A DNA stretch of 36,122 bases from Nocardiopsaceae bacterium (GCA_017354375.1 JAFMRC010000012.1:1-36122); one strand, 5' to 3'. Shown: positions 23,688 through 31,566, counted from the first letter of the stretch. The notes: a model not told the origin generated them from the letters alone. Program-made: numbers and translations.

Positions 23688-24568
23688 GATCCGGACGTGG
23701 CCACGGCCTGGTGGTTGAAGAACGCCCAGATGACCTGCGCGGCGGCCGGCTGAGTGGAACTAGCCTGCGGGAAGCCGTGCCCGCCAGACGCGTAGACGGC
23801 GAACCCGACCCGGGTCCCGTTCGCGCAGCCGCTCCACACCGTGTACTGCAGCGTCGTGCCCGGCCGCGAGATGCCGCCGACCCCTCTGCACCCGTCCGCC
23901 GCGCGCAATCGCGCGACCTGCACGACGGCGGGCGGCGTCTCATGGCCCTTGTCGCCGGGCAGGTAGGGCACCGCGTAATCGTTCTGGGCGGCGACCTGCA
24001 GCACGGTCTGCGGATCTGTGACGTTGCAGCCCGGCAACGGATCCGCCTTCACGATCGCGACCTGGTCGAACACGCCGGGGTCGGTGCACTCCATCCGGTA
24101 CGCCATCCGGCCCCCGTTGCTGTACCCGACGACGTCCAGCTGCCGCTTCCGGTCGGGGTCGATCCGCGCGGCCAGCGCCTTGATGAACGCGATATCGTTC
24201 ACGCCCGCCGCGGAGGCCTTGCCGCAGCAGCCGACGGCATTCCACGACCTGTGCCAGCCGACCGGGTACACCAGCTCGGCCATGTCGTGGTTGACGTACG
24301 GCACCAGCTGGTCCCGGTTGATCTCGTCGTTCACGGTTGCCGCGATCCCGCCGAGCACGACGATGATCGGCGCGGACTTGGGCAGCGGCGCGACCGGGAC
24401 GATCGTCTCGTAGCTGCGGGTCATCCCGCCGGCCTGCATGGAATACGTGTTAGTGACCGACTGCCGCTCGGTTGCCTGCAGGATGCTCCCGCCCGCGAAC
24501 ACGGTCCCGATCGCCAGCGCGACGACAAGGAGGATCCGCGTGAGCCTGCGGTCCAAGCGGACCTTCAT
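23684..24568 (-). CDS. Secreted or anchored alpha/beta-hydrolase, PHB-depolymerase/LpqC-like esterase
   Basis: 294 aa. The N-terminal hydrophobic segment (ILLVVALAIGTVFAGGSIL) is a signal anchor or signal peptide. The alpha/beta-hydrolase domain has the nucleophile elbow GYSNGGRMAY, a Cys-rich AVGCCGKASAAGVNDIAFI and a C-terminal His in YASGGHGFPQ, as in PHB depolymerase-type esterases (feruloyl/acetyl esterases). It should hydrolyse ester bonds outside the cytoplasm. It is the last gene of the ComA-centred operon, overlapping the acyltransferase gene by 4 bp (ATGA), so it may remove or transfer an acyl group from the product of that pathway. Confidence 0.83.
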   Translation of the reverse strand: MKVRLDRRLTRILLVVALAIGTVFAGGSILQATERQSVTNTYSMQAGGMTRSYETIVPVAPLPKSAPIIVVLGGIAATVNDEINRDQLVPYVNHDMAELVYPVGWHRSWNAVGCCGKASAAGVNDIAFIKALAARIDPDRKRQLDVVGYSNGGRMAYRMECTDPGVFDQVAIVKADPLPGCNVTDPQTVLQVAAQNDYAVPYLPGDKGHETPPAVVQVARLRAADGCRGVGGISRPGTTLQYTVWSGCANGTRVGFAVYASGGHGFPQASSTQPAAAQVIWAFFNHQAVATSGS

Positions 24569-25848
24569 GACCGTTCGCTCCCCGCGGGAGAGCCACCCTT
24601 ACCGGAAGAGCCGGAAGAGCCGGAAGAGCCAGAGGAGCCGGAGGAACGGGAAGGCCGGGATGGCCGGTACTCGCGGCCGGTAAGCGCCAGGCTGAGCGGT
24701 GTCCGCCGGGCGGCCCCCGCGATCATCCAGGCACTCGCGTAGACGACCGGCACGAACAACCCGAGCAGCGCCAGCGGCTCCAGCACCGGCCCGGAGGACC
24801 GGACCGCATCCAGGAAGCCGCACGAGGCCGCCAGCCACAGCACGAACTGCAGCACCAGCGGGTGAGAAAGGAAGATCCCGAACGAGCTGTCCGACCCGGC
24901 CGAGAAGAACTTCCTGCCCGGCGCGCCGCGATCGGTCCACAGCAGGCCGACCGCCAGCAGCGCGAGAGCGAAGCACGACGTCTCGAGCACCATGACGGGC
25001 TGGAAGACCGTGCTCGCGTCGACCGGTGCCGCACCCCCGGCATAAACCTGCACGAGATATACTCCGACGCCCGCGACAACACCGAAGGCGGCGGTGAGGA
25101 TCACAGTCATGGCGCTAGCGTACCGTCGCACTACCTCGCAGATGCGCTCAAAATGCCAGCCCGCGAGCGCGCCGCCGATGACGTACAGTACGTAGCTGTC
25201 CACCCAGAGCGCGGAGGTGGCGCTGGTCAGCCAGTTGCCGACCGGGCCGTTGCCCCACAGGTCATGCTGGATGGCCACGTTCAGCGCGAGCTGGTAGGCG
25301 AGCGCCACCCCGAACACCCAGCCGTGGTGCCCGGCGGTCTTCCTGAGCAGCCAGCGGATCAGCGGGAACAGCGCGTACACCTGCATGGTGACGAGCAGGA
25401 AGTACAGGTGGTAGCGGGCGCCCGCGTCGAGCAGGTCGTGCCCGTAGTTCCCGAGCACCGTCAGCACCGGACCGCTCCTGGCGTGCCTGTCGGCCAGGAA
25501 GTAGATGGTGGTCCACGCCACGTACGCGGGGAGCATCAGCGCGTACCGGCGACGCCAGAACTTCGGCCAGCTCACGTTCTGGCGGTGACCGTAGTTGTAC
25601 GCCAGGACCAGCGCGGTGAGGATGAAGAACAGCTCCCGGCTGGTGTGGAAGACGGTGATGGCCGCGCCGAGCGTCACCGTCACCGCGGCGCCACCGTTGG
25701 AGAGAGTGTGCACTCCCACCACGAACGCCATGATGCACAGCCGGATCAGGTCGAACGCGATGATGTGCGGGCGGCGCTTCGCCGCGGGCGCGGGATCGGG
25801 AGACCGCGGCTGGGCGTCGGTGCCGGCTTGCGACAACGTCGCACTCAC
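24565..25848 (-). CDS. Membrane acyltransferase 3 family protein (OafA/YrhL-like)
   Basis: 427 aa, about ten membrane helices. It begins with the acyltransferase-3 motif HIIAFDLIRLCIMAFVVGVHT and has SRELFFILTALVLAYNY, RRRYALMLPAYVAWTTIYFL and YHLYFLLVTMQVYALFPLIRWLL. Such proteins transfer acyl groups, often acetyl, to sugars, lipids or secondary metabolites at the membrane. The C-terminus is a low-complexity tail SGSSGSSGSSGSSGKGG coded by CCGGAAGAG-type 9-bp repeats near 24600-24640. GTG 25848 overlaps the ligase stop as GTGA. Substrate probably the product of the preceding ligase or sulfolactate pathway, by context only. Confidence 0.83.
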   Translation of the reverse strand: MSATLSQAGTDAQPRSPDPAPAAKRRPHIIAFDLIRLCIMAFVVGVHTLSNGGAAVTVTLGAAITVFHTSRELFFILTALVLAYNYGHRQNVSWPKFWRRRYALMLPAYVAWTTIYFLADRHARSGPVLTVLGNYGHDLLDAGARYHLYFLLVTMQVYALFPLIRWLLRKTAGHHGWVFGVALAYQLALNVAIQHDLWGNGPVGNWLTSATSALWVDSYVLYVIGGALAGWHFERICEVVRRYASAMTVILTAAFGVVAGVGVYLVQVYAGGAAPVDASTVFQPVMVLETSCFALALLAVGLLWTDRGAPGRKFFSAGSDSSFGIFLSHPLVLQFVLWLAASCGFLDAVRSSGPVLEPLALLGLFVPVVYASAWMIAGAARRTPLSLALTGREYRPSRPSRSSGSSGSSGSSGSSGKGGSPAGSERS

Positions 25849-27350
25849 GACCGCACCGCCCCCGGAACCTCACGGGTCGCCGCCAGGTCCTTCAGCTGGC
25901 GCCGGGCGATCTTGCCGGTCGCCCCCAGCGGCATCTCGTCCACGACGAAGTACTCCTTCGGCTGCTTGTGCCGGGGCAGGCCCGCCACGCACGCGGCGTG
26001 CAGCGACGCCTTCAGGTCCTCCGCCGGGAACTCACCGGACGCCGGCAGGATCCACGCTACCGGCACCTCGCCGAGGACGTCGTCGGGCGCGCCGACCACG
26101 ACCGCGGACCGCACGCCGGGCTGGGCGATCAGGTGCTCCTCGATCTCCCGCGGGTAGATCTTCTCGCCGCCCCGGTTGATCACGTCGTCGGACCGGCCGG
26201 CGAGGAACAGGTAACCGTCGGCGTCCAGGTAGCCGAGGTCGCTGGTGTCCAGCCACCCGTCGGGCGAGATCACGCCGGGCCGCCCGCCGGACGCGTAGGC
26301 GGTGATCACCCCGGCGCCGCGGATCTGCACCCGGCCGACCTCCGACGGGCCGCATTCGGTGATCGTCCCCGTCTCCGAGACGGTCACCACGCGCACCTCG
26401 GTCCCGGCCGGCTTCCCGGACGATCCCGGCTTGCGTACCCCGTCCACCGGGTTGGCGGTGATCATGCTGGCCGCCTCGGTCATCCCGTAGGTCTCCACGA
26501 TCGGGATGCCGAACGCCTCCTCGAACCGCTCCAGCGCCGCCCGCGGCAGCGGCGCGGACGCCGAGCGCACGAACCGGACTCCGCCCCCGGAGCCCATCGC
26601 CGAGACGGCGTCCCGCGGGTCGTCCATGGCGAGGATCGAGATGATCGCGGGCACCGCGTTGATCCAGCTGATCCGCAGCCGGGCGATCATCTCCCAGAAG
26701 CCGCGACGGCTGAACTTCCGGTCGATGGCGAGGTACGCGCCCGCGCACAGCGTGGAAAGGAGCCCGACGACCTCGGCGTTGACGTGGAACAGCGGCAGCG
26801 GGCAGTACCCTCGGTCATCGCCACCGAGCCCGTGGCACCGGACCACGCTGGACGCGACGTGCGCGAGCTGCGCCTCGCTCAGCAGGATCCCCTTGGGAGT
26901 GCCGGTAGTGCCGCTGGTGCACAGGTAGATCCCGCCGCTGTACCCCTCGGTACCTGGCACGAGCTGGTCACCGGGCTGGTCGTCGCCCGCGGGCTCGGGA
27001 CGCAGGATGGGCATGTCTATACCGAACGGATCGTCGGCGACTGCCGCCGCGGGCCGTGCCACGTCCAGTACACGGGCAAGGTCGGCGGCCGGGGCACCCG
27101 GATCGAGGGGCACCACGACGCGGCCGGCGCCTATCAGCGCCACCAGCGCGGTGGCGTACTCGAGCGGGTCGGCGAGCCGGACCGCGACCGGCGTGCCCGG
27201 TGGCAGGCCGGCCTCGTCCAGCCGGCGACTCCAGGCCGCGGCGCCCGCGCGCAGCCCGGCATAGGTAAGAGTTCTTTCCCCCCGCGTTTCCTGCAGGTAG
27301 ACGGCCTCCCCCTGACACGCCGCCTGCTTGTCAATCCATTCGCTAATCAA
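25845..27350 (-). CDS. Acyl-adenylating ligase (class I AMP-dependent synthetase)
   Basis: 501 aa from TTG 27350 (ISEWIDKQAACQGEAVYLQ; the only start before the upstream stop). ANL-family motifs: P-loop TSGTTGTPKG (145-154), ETYGMTEAASM, TSDLG, hinge GRSDDVINRGGEKIYPREIE and the C-terminal catalytic lysine in GATGKIARRQ. It activates a carboxylic acid as acyl-AMP and then probably as a thioester with CoA or a carrier protein; no carrier gene is visible here. It is cotranscribed with ComA-family, VOC and acyltransferase genes, so the acid could be sulfolactate or a fatty/aromatic acid joined to it. The dispersed decamer CCGAACGGAT codes DPFGID. Confidence 0.88.
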   Translation of the reverse strand: MISEWIDKQAACQGEAVYLQETRGERTLTYAGLRAGAAAWSRRLDEAGLPPGTPVAVRLADPLEYATALVALIGAGRVVVPLDPGAPAADLARVLDVARPAAAVADDPFGIDMPILRPEPAGDDQPGDQLVPGTEGYSGGIYLCTSGTTGTPKGILLSEAQLAHVASSVVRCHGLGGDDRGYCPLPLFHVNAEVVGLLSTLCAGAYLAIDRKFSRRGFWEMIARLRISWINAVPAIISILAMDDPRDAVSAMGSGGGVRFVRSASAPLPRAALERFEEAFGIPIVETYGMTEAASMITANPVDGVRKPGSSGKPAGTEVRVVTVSETGTITECGPSEVGRVQIRGAGVITAYASGGRPGVISPDGWLDTSDLGYLDADGYLFLAGRSDDVINRGGEKIYPREIEEHLIAQPGVRSAVVVGAPDDVLGEVPVAWILPASGEFPAEDLKASLHAACVAGLPRHKQPKEYFVVDEMPLGATGKIARRQLKDLAATREVPGAVRS

Positions 27351-27373
27351 GGTAACGGATCCGTTCCGGTCGG

Positions 27374-27775
27374 TTAGTACATCATCCGAGGGTCGTTGTA
27401 GTGCTTGAACTCGAGCAGGTTGCCGGACGGATCCTGAAGCACGAAGGTCCGGTGCTCCTCGACCAAGCCACCGAAGCGCGTGGTCACTTCATGGTAGAAC
27501 ATGACTTTTCTTGTGATTGCGCAGGCATGAAGGGCCTCGAAGTCATCCGCGTTACGGAATGTCACTCCGAAGTGACGGGGGTACAGCGACTTCGGCTCGG
27601 CCGGCTCCATGTCGGTGAGATGGCACACTACCTGGTCCCCGAAGAAATCGAGGGTGATCCGGTCGTGGTACCGGCGGGCCAGCTTGCAGCCCAGCTGGGT
27701 CACGTAGAAATCCTGCGCCTCGTCCAGGTCGTGCACCGGGATGGCCACGTGGAAGACGTCGTGCGTGGTACGCAT
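27374..27775 (-). CDS. VOC-family protein (glyoxalase/extradiol dioxygenase-like)
   Basis: 133 aa from ATG 27775 (MRTTHDVFHVAIPVHDLDEAQDFYV). It is a single vicinal-oxygen-chelate domain with metal ligands likely His9, His in PRHFGVTF and Glu in GNLLEFKHYNDP. The ORF-track start at 28039 is too early: the extra 88 residues are repeat-derived. Members are lyases, dioxygenases, epimerases or resistance binders. It lies between the ComA-family gene and the ligase, 23 bp from the ligase, so it is part of the same transcription unit. Reaction not predictable. Confidence 0.82.
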   Translation of the reverse strand: MRTTHDVFHVAIPVHDLDEAQDFYVTQLGCKLARRYHDRITLDFFGDQVVCHLTDMEPAEPKSLYPRHFGVTFRNADDFEALHACAITRKVMFYHEVTTRFGGLVEEHRTFVLQDPSGNLLEFKHYNDPRMMY

Positions 27776-27803
27776 CGTATGGGGGCTCCTTCTACCGCTC
27801 CTG

Positions 27804-27851
27804 TTGCTGTTATCAGTGTCGTCGTCCCGCCCGACCCTGTTGCTGTTATCA
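27804..27851. repeat. Two copies of the dispersed dodecamer TTGCTGTTATCA
   Basis: Exact copies at 27804-27815 and 27840-27851, both preceded by CCTG, 36 bp apart, in the 113-bp gap between the ComA-family and VOC genes. Two further copies lie at 4108 and 15032. The gap holds no other recognisable feature. Confidence 0.75.
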
Positions 27852-27888
27852 CCCGCCCTGTTCGCTCGGCCTCGCTCGCCGACCCGGT

Positions 27889-28653
27889 TCACTCGAACAC
27901 GGTGAGCGTGTCCGACCGCAGGCCAAGCCGCAGGGTTTCCAGGCCGATGACGCCATCCGCCGGGACGTTGCCGAGGTTGACATCGGAGCCGAGCCGACTG
28001 ATCAGGTAGGTCTGCAGCGCGGTGTTGGGTGCCTCCCACAGCAGCACATCCCCGGAAACCCCGGAGTGCATCACGTCCTCGACGAGCCCGAAGCGCAGTT
28101 CGCCGTCAGGTCGGCAAATGCCTGACTTACCGCTTTCTCTGGCCTCCATGGTAACAAGAGACGCTCCCGCCTCAAGATCCTCATTGATGCACTCGACCCA
28201 GGCGCTCGGCGGCAGCTGCTGGGAGCGGTCGGAGTCCTTGAAGCCGACCTCTGACACCACGGTGAAGTCGGTGGCGAGCTTGCGGATGTAACCGGCCTTC
28301 TCGGTGTTCGAGATGTCGATCGTGCCGTTGGAGACCTCCACGTGGGTACACCCGAAGCGGGCGCAGAACCGCCGGTAGTCGTCGAGCCGGCCCTGGAGCA
28401 CGAACTTCTCCATCAGCGTGCCGCCGAAGTAGAAGCTGATCCCGCGCTCGTCGAGCACGCTGACCTTCTCTTCCAGGCAGCTGGTGATCACCGAGGTTCC
28501 CCAGCCGAACTTCACGAAATCGATGTACTCGCCGCCCAGCGCGATCAGGTCGGCGAAGTACCGCGGCGGGATCCCGCCGTCGATCACCATCGTGAGGCCT
28601 GTCGTCCGTGGCCGCGCGGCCCGCGGGGGCAGCGTCAGCGCGGTCTGATTCAT
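27889..28653 (-). CDS. Phosphosulfolactate synthase family protein (ComA-like)
   Basis: 254 aa TIM barrel of the ComA family. Characterised members add sulfite to phosphoenolpyruvate to give (2R)-phospho-3-sulfolactate, the first step of coenzyme M synthesis in methanogens; spore-forming bacilli use a relative for sulfolactate, and plants have the non-enzymatic-looking Hsa32. Motifs: TMVIDGGIPPRYFADLI, DFVKFGWGTS (residues 45-54), YFGGTLMEKFVLQG, THVEVSNGTIDI, VVSEVGFKDSD and TMEARESGKSGICRPDGELR. The length fits. The start overlaps the phosphatase stop by 4 bp. No other coenzyme M gene is present, so the end product is probably sulfolactate-derived but not coenzyme M. Alternative PEP adducts cannot be excluded. 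Confidence 0.85.
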   Translation of the reverse strand: MNQTALTLPPRAARPRTTGLTMVIDGGIPPRYFADLIALGGEYIDFVKFGWGTSVITSCLEEKVSVLDERGISFYFGGTLMEKFVLQGRLDDYRRFCARFGCTHVEVSNGTIDISNTEKAGYIRKLATDFTVVSEVGFKDSDRSQQLPPSAWVECINEDLEAGASLVTMEARESGKSGICRPDGELRFGLVEDVMHSGVSGDVLLWEAPNTALQTYLISRLGSDVNLGNVPADGVIGLETLRLGLRSDTLTVFE

Positions 28654-29300
28654 CGCTCTCCTTCGCGTGTCGTGACGTCAAAGCCCGGAAATTCCAGGAC
28701 GGTGGCGTTCGCGAGCGGCGCCCAGTCCATCTGCTCCACCGGCACGCCGGACAGGTAGGCGCGCAGCACGCGCAGCGTGCCGCCGTGCGCCACCACGACA
28801 ACATCAGCGCCTGGCGCTGCGCCCGCGTCACTAGCCAACTCGTCGCAGAATGCGGCGGCGCGCCGGTACAGGTCGCGTACCGACTCACCGCCCTCGGGGC
28901 GGGTATCCGGGTCCACCAGCAGGCCCGCCTTGAGGTCAAGGCCGGTAACCGCCGGGCCGTTGCCGGCCGCGTGCCTCCCCTCCAGCACCCCCAGGTTCCG
29001 CTCGCGCAGCCGGGCATCCAGCACCACCGGGATCCCGACGGCAGCCGCCAGCGGGGCGGCCGTCTGCTGGGCCCGGCGCAGGTCGCTAGCATAGATCGCC
29101 CGGACATTCAGCCCGGCGAACCGCTCCGCGACCTCCGCGGCCTGGCGCAAGCCACGCTCGGTGAGCTCGGCTTCGTCGTTGTGCCCCTGGGTGAGGCCAA
29201 GCGTGTTCCAGGTGCTCTCTCCGTGGCGAACCAGCCAGAGGGTCCGGAGGGGGGTCCGGGGCGCACGGTCGCCCGTCACGGAAGTGCTGGTGGGGGGCAT
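28650..29300 (-). CDS. Histidine phosphatase (phosphoglycerate mutase-like), first gene of ComA operon
   Basis: 216 aa. The phosphate-pocket motif LVRHGEST puts the phospho-accepting His at 26. The proton donor lies in RERNLGVLEGR and the second His in VVVVAHGGTLRVL. It cleaves phosphoesters of small molecules in the cytoplasm. Its coupling to the ComA-family gene (ATGA overlap) suggests that it replaces the unrelated ComB phosphatase and dephosphorylates phosphosulfolactate to sulfolactate; that is inferred. The leader is shared with the divergent two-component system. Confidence 0.87.
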   Translation of the reverse strand: MPPTSTSVTGDRAPRTPLRTLWLVRHGESTWNTLGLTQGHNDEAELTERGLRQAAEVAERFAGLNVRAIYASDLRRAQQTAAPLAAAVGIPVVLDARLRERNLGVLEGRHAAGNGPAVTGLDLKAGLLVDPDTRPEGGESVRDLYRRAAAFCDELASDAGAAPGADVVVVAHGGTLRVLRAYLSGVPVEQMDWAPLANATVLEFPGFDVTTREGER

Positions 29301-29323
29301 GCCAGGTAGGGTTGCGTCCGATT

Positions 29324-29370
29324 GTGAAAGAACAGTGAAAATGTAAACTCCTCAAGAGAACCCTAAGGAC
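29324..29370. promoter_or_regulatory. Direct-repeat boxes in the divergent promoter, OmpR-type binding pattern
   Basis: GTGAAA recurs at 29324 and 29335, an 11-bp period (TTTCAC on the minus strand), and CTCAAG/CCTAAG recurs at 29351 and 29362, again 11 bp apart. OmpR/PhoB regulators bind tandem half-sites with this spacing. It lies between the ComA operon and the response-regulator gene, so the regulator could control itself, the operon, or both. Confidence 0.45.
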
Positions 29371-29395
29371 ACGACCAGCGCGCTCTGATTCACTG

Positions 29396-30079
29396 ATGCC
29401 TATGAAACCGAGGCTCCTCGTCGTAGATGACGATCCGGACGTCCGCGACTCCTTGCGACGTGCCCTCGGTTACGCCGGCTTCATCGTGGATACGGCGCCC
29501 AACGGGGCCGACGCGATCTCCGCGCTGGCCCGCAACCCGGTGGACCTGGTCATCATGGACGTGCTGATGCCGATGATGAACGGCCTCGAGGCCTGCCGGG
29601 CGCTGCGCGGCAAGGGAAACGACACGCCCGTCCTGGTGCTGACGGCCCGGGACAGCATTGACGACCGGGTCCTGGGCCTGGACGCCGGCGCGGACGACTA
29701 CCTGGTCAAGCCGTTCGCCACGCGCGAGCTGCTGGCCCGGGTTCGCGCGCTACTGCGCCGCACCCAGCCCTGCCGCGATGTCATCGGCTACGCCGACCTC
29801 ACCCTCGATCTCAGCAACCACACCGTGACCAGGGACGGCACCCCGGTCAGCCTCACCAGGACCGAGTTCGCGCTACTCGAGCTGCTGACCCGCAACGCCG
29901 AGCAGGTTCTCAGCTACGACCTGATCACGGACCGGGTGTGGGGGTACGGGGAGGCGCCGACCTCCAACGGGCTTACCGTCTTCGTCGGCCTGCTGCGCCG
30001 GAAGCTGGAGGAAAGCGGGCGCAGCCGCCTGGTGCACAACGTCCGGGGCGTCGGTTACGTGCTGCGGACCGCGACATGA
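29396..30079 (+). CDS. OmpR/PhoB-family response regulator
   Basis: 227 aa, MprA-like layout. Receiver: LLVVDDDPDVRD (Asp11-13), phospho-acceptor Asp55 in VIMDVLMP, Lys105 in DDYLVKPFATRELL. The C-terminal winged-helix DNA-binding domain has LTRTEFALLELLTRNAEQVLSYDLITDRVWGY and ends GVGYVLRTAT. ATG 29396 or ATG 29402 could start translation; neither has a strong ribosome site. The stop overlaps the kinase start (ATGA), so the pair is translationally coupled. Confidence 0.92.
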   Translation: MPMKPRLLVVDDDPDVRDSLRRALGYAGFIVDTAPNGADAISALARNPVDLVIMDVLMPMMNGLEACRALRGKGNDTPVLVLTARDSIDDRVLGLDAGADDYLVKPFATRELLARVRALLRRTQPCRDVIGYADLTLDLSNHTVTRDGTPVSLTRTEFALLELLTRNAEQVLSYDLITDRVWGYGEAPTSNGLTVFVGLLRRKLEESGRSRLVHNVRGVGYVLRTAT

Positions 30080-31497
30080 TGGCCGGACTCGGCGTCCTGT
30101 CGCCCGTGGTCGCCCGCGCCATCCGGCGGGCGGGCGCGCGGCGACCGCGACTCACCCTGCTCAGTCGCTTCACCCTGGTCGCGGCCGGGGCGGTGGCCGT
30201 GACCGCGCTGGCCATCACCACGGTGGCCTACCTGACGCTGCGCAACGACCTGGAGAACCAGCTGCACGCCGACCTGGTCAACCGCGCCGCGGCCGTGAAG
30301 CACCAGGCCAGGCAGTTCCACGGGCACGTCCCGTACGGCTGGGTGCCGGAGCGCGACACCCGGTTCGGCAACTCCACCCCGTACACGCAGGTGATCACGT
30401 CAGTGGGTACCGTCTGGACGAGGCCGTCCCGCAACCTGGGGTTCCTGATCCCGGACGCCAACGCGGTCGCCGTCGCGGCCGGCAGCCGGCCCGCCTACTA
30501 CCAGGACACCCGGGTGGATGGCGTGCGGGCCGCCGTTCTCACCACGCCGCTGGACCCCTCGGAGGGACTGGCGCTGCAGATCGCCGAGCCGCTGGGCACG
30601 ACCGACGCGGAGGTCGCCACCGTCGGCGCGGTGCTGGGGGTGCTGAGCCTCATCGGCGTCGCGCTCGCCGCGCTGCTCGGCCTGGCCGTCGCCAGGACCG
30701 GCCTCGCCCCGGTGGCCCGGCTAGCCGCCGTCGCCGAGCAGGTGACGGCCACCGGCGACCCGGACCGGCACGTCGAGATAGGCCGCGGCGACGAGCTGGG
30801 CCGGCTGGCCGCGTCCTTCAACCGGATGCTGAGAGCGCTACGGCACTCACTCGCCAGCCAGCGGCAGCTGATCAGCGACGCCAGTCACGAGCTGCGCACC
30901 CCCCTCGCCAGCCTTCGGGTCAACGTCGAGCTGCTGGCCGACGACCCCGGCATGTCCCCCGAGGAGCGCAAGGAGGTTCTCGGCCGGGTCGTGGCGCAGG
31001 TCACGGAGCTCGGCGACCTCGTCTCCGATGTCACGCAGCTGGCGAGAGGCCAGCACCCTGAGGAGTCACCACGATCCGTTCGGATGGATGAGGTGACCTC
31101 GGCCGCACTCGAAGCCGCACGGCGTGACTGGCCGAACACGGAATTCCAGGTCTCGGTCGACGGCTGCACGGTCGCGGGGAGCGCCGAGCGGCTGCGGGTC
31201 GCGGTCAAGAACCTCCTGGACAACGCCGCCAAGTTCGGTCCGCCCGGCGGGCCGGTCGAGGTGCGCCTGCGCGGCGGCGAGCTGACCGTGCGCGACCACG
31301 GGCCGGGGATCGCCCCCGAGGACGCGCCGCACGTCTTCGACCGTTTCTACCGGGCGCTGTCCGCACGCTCGGTGCCCGGCTCCGGGCTCGGGTTGTCGCT
31401 GGTCAGCGACGTGGCCCGCAGCCACGGCGGCACCGTCGAGGCACTCCCCGCCCTCGGCGGCGGCACCCTCATGCGCTTGACCCTGCCAACCTATTGA
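30076..31497 (+). CDS. Membrane sensor histidine kinase
   Basis: 473 aa. Two membrane helices (FTLVAAGAVAVTALAITTVAYLTL near residue 32 and VGAVLGVLSLIGVALAALLGLAVA near 180) flank an extracytoplasmic sensor domain of about 120 residues. Then come HAMP, HisKA with phospho-His in SDASHELRTPLASLR, and the HATPase_c domain with N box VKNLLDNAAKF, G1 VRDHGPGIAPED, F box FDRFYRA and G2 GSGLGLSLV. It phosphorylates the response regulator encoded just before it. The ORF-track start at 29938 is inside the regulator; ATG 30076 fits the ATGA overlap. The signal sensed is unknown. One CCGAACGGAT decamer lies in the linker. Confidence 0.92.
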   Translation: MMAGLGVLSPVVARAIRRAGARRPRLTLLSRFTLVAAGAVAVTALAITTVAYLTLRNDLENQLHADLVNRAAAVKHQARQFHGHVPYGWVPERDTRFGNSTPYTQVITSVGTVWTRPSRNLGFLIPDANAVAVAAGSRPAYYQDTRVDGVRAAVLTTPLDPSEGLALQIAEPLGTTDAEVATVGAVLGVLSLIGVALAALLGLAVARTGLAPVARLAAVAEQVTATGDPDRHVEIGRGDELGRLAASFNRMLRALRHSLASQRQLISDASHELRTPLASLRVNVELLADDPGMSPEERKEVLGRVVAQVTELGDLVSDVTQLARGQHPEESPRSVRMDEVTSAALEAARRDWPNTEFQVSVDGCTVAGSAERLRVAVKNLLDNAAKFGPPGGPVEVRLRGGELTVRDHGPGIAPEDAPHVFDRFYRALSARSVPGSGLGLSLVSDVARSHGGTVEALPALGGGTLMRLTLPTY

Positions 31498-31560
31498 CCT
31501 CGCGTCAACGGCGCGTTGCTACGGCTGGGGCCGTAGCAACGGCACTTTCACCTGGGCGTA
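31496..31560 (+). repeat. 65-bp dispersed hairpin element, copy B
   Basis: Starts at the kinase stop codon. TTGCTACGGC and GCCGTAGCAA form a perfect 10-bp stem with a short loop, and it ends GTAGCAACGGCACTTTCA like copy A at 10956. It may end kinase transcription, but the lack of a U-tract and the second copy elsewhere argue for a dispersed repeat. Confidence 0.75.
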
Positions 31561-31566
31561 CCCGCG

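Noticed and set aside
24600-24640. CCGGAAGAG tandem repeats as a regulatory array
   Set aside because: They code the SGSSGSSG tail of the acyltransferase in frame and look like ordinary slippage low complexity.
27889-28653. ComA gene as evidence of coenzyme M synthesis
   Set aside because: None of the other coenzyme M genes (sulfolactate dehydrogenase, sulfopyruvate decarboxylase, bacterial Xcb-type genes) is present; sulfolactate or another product is more economical.
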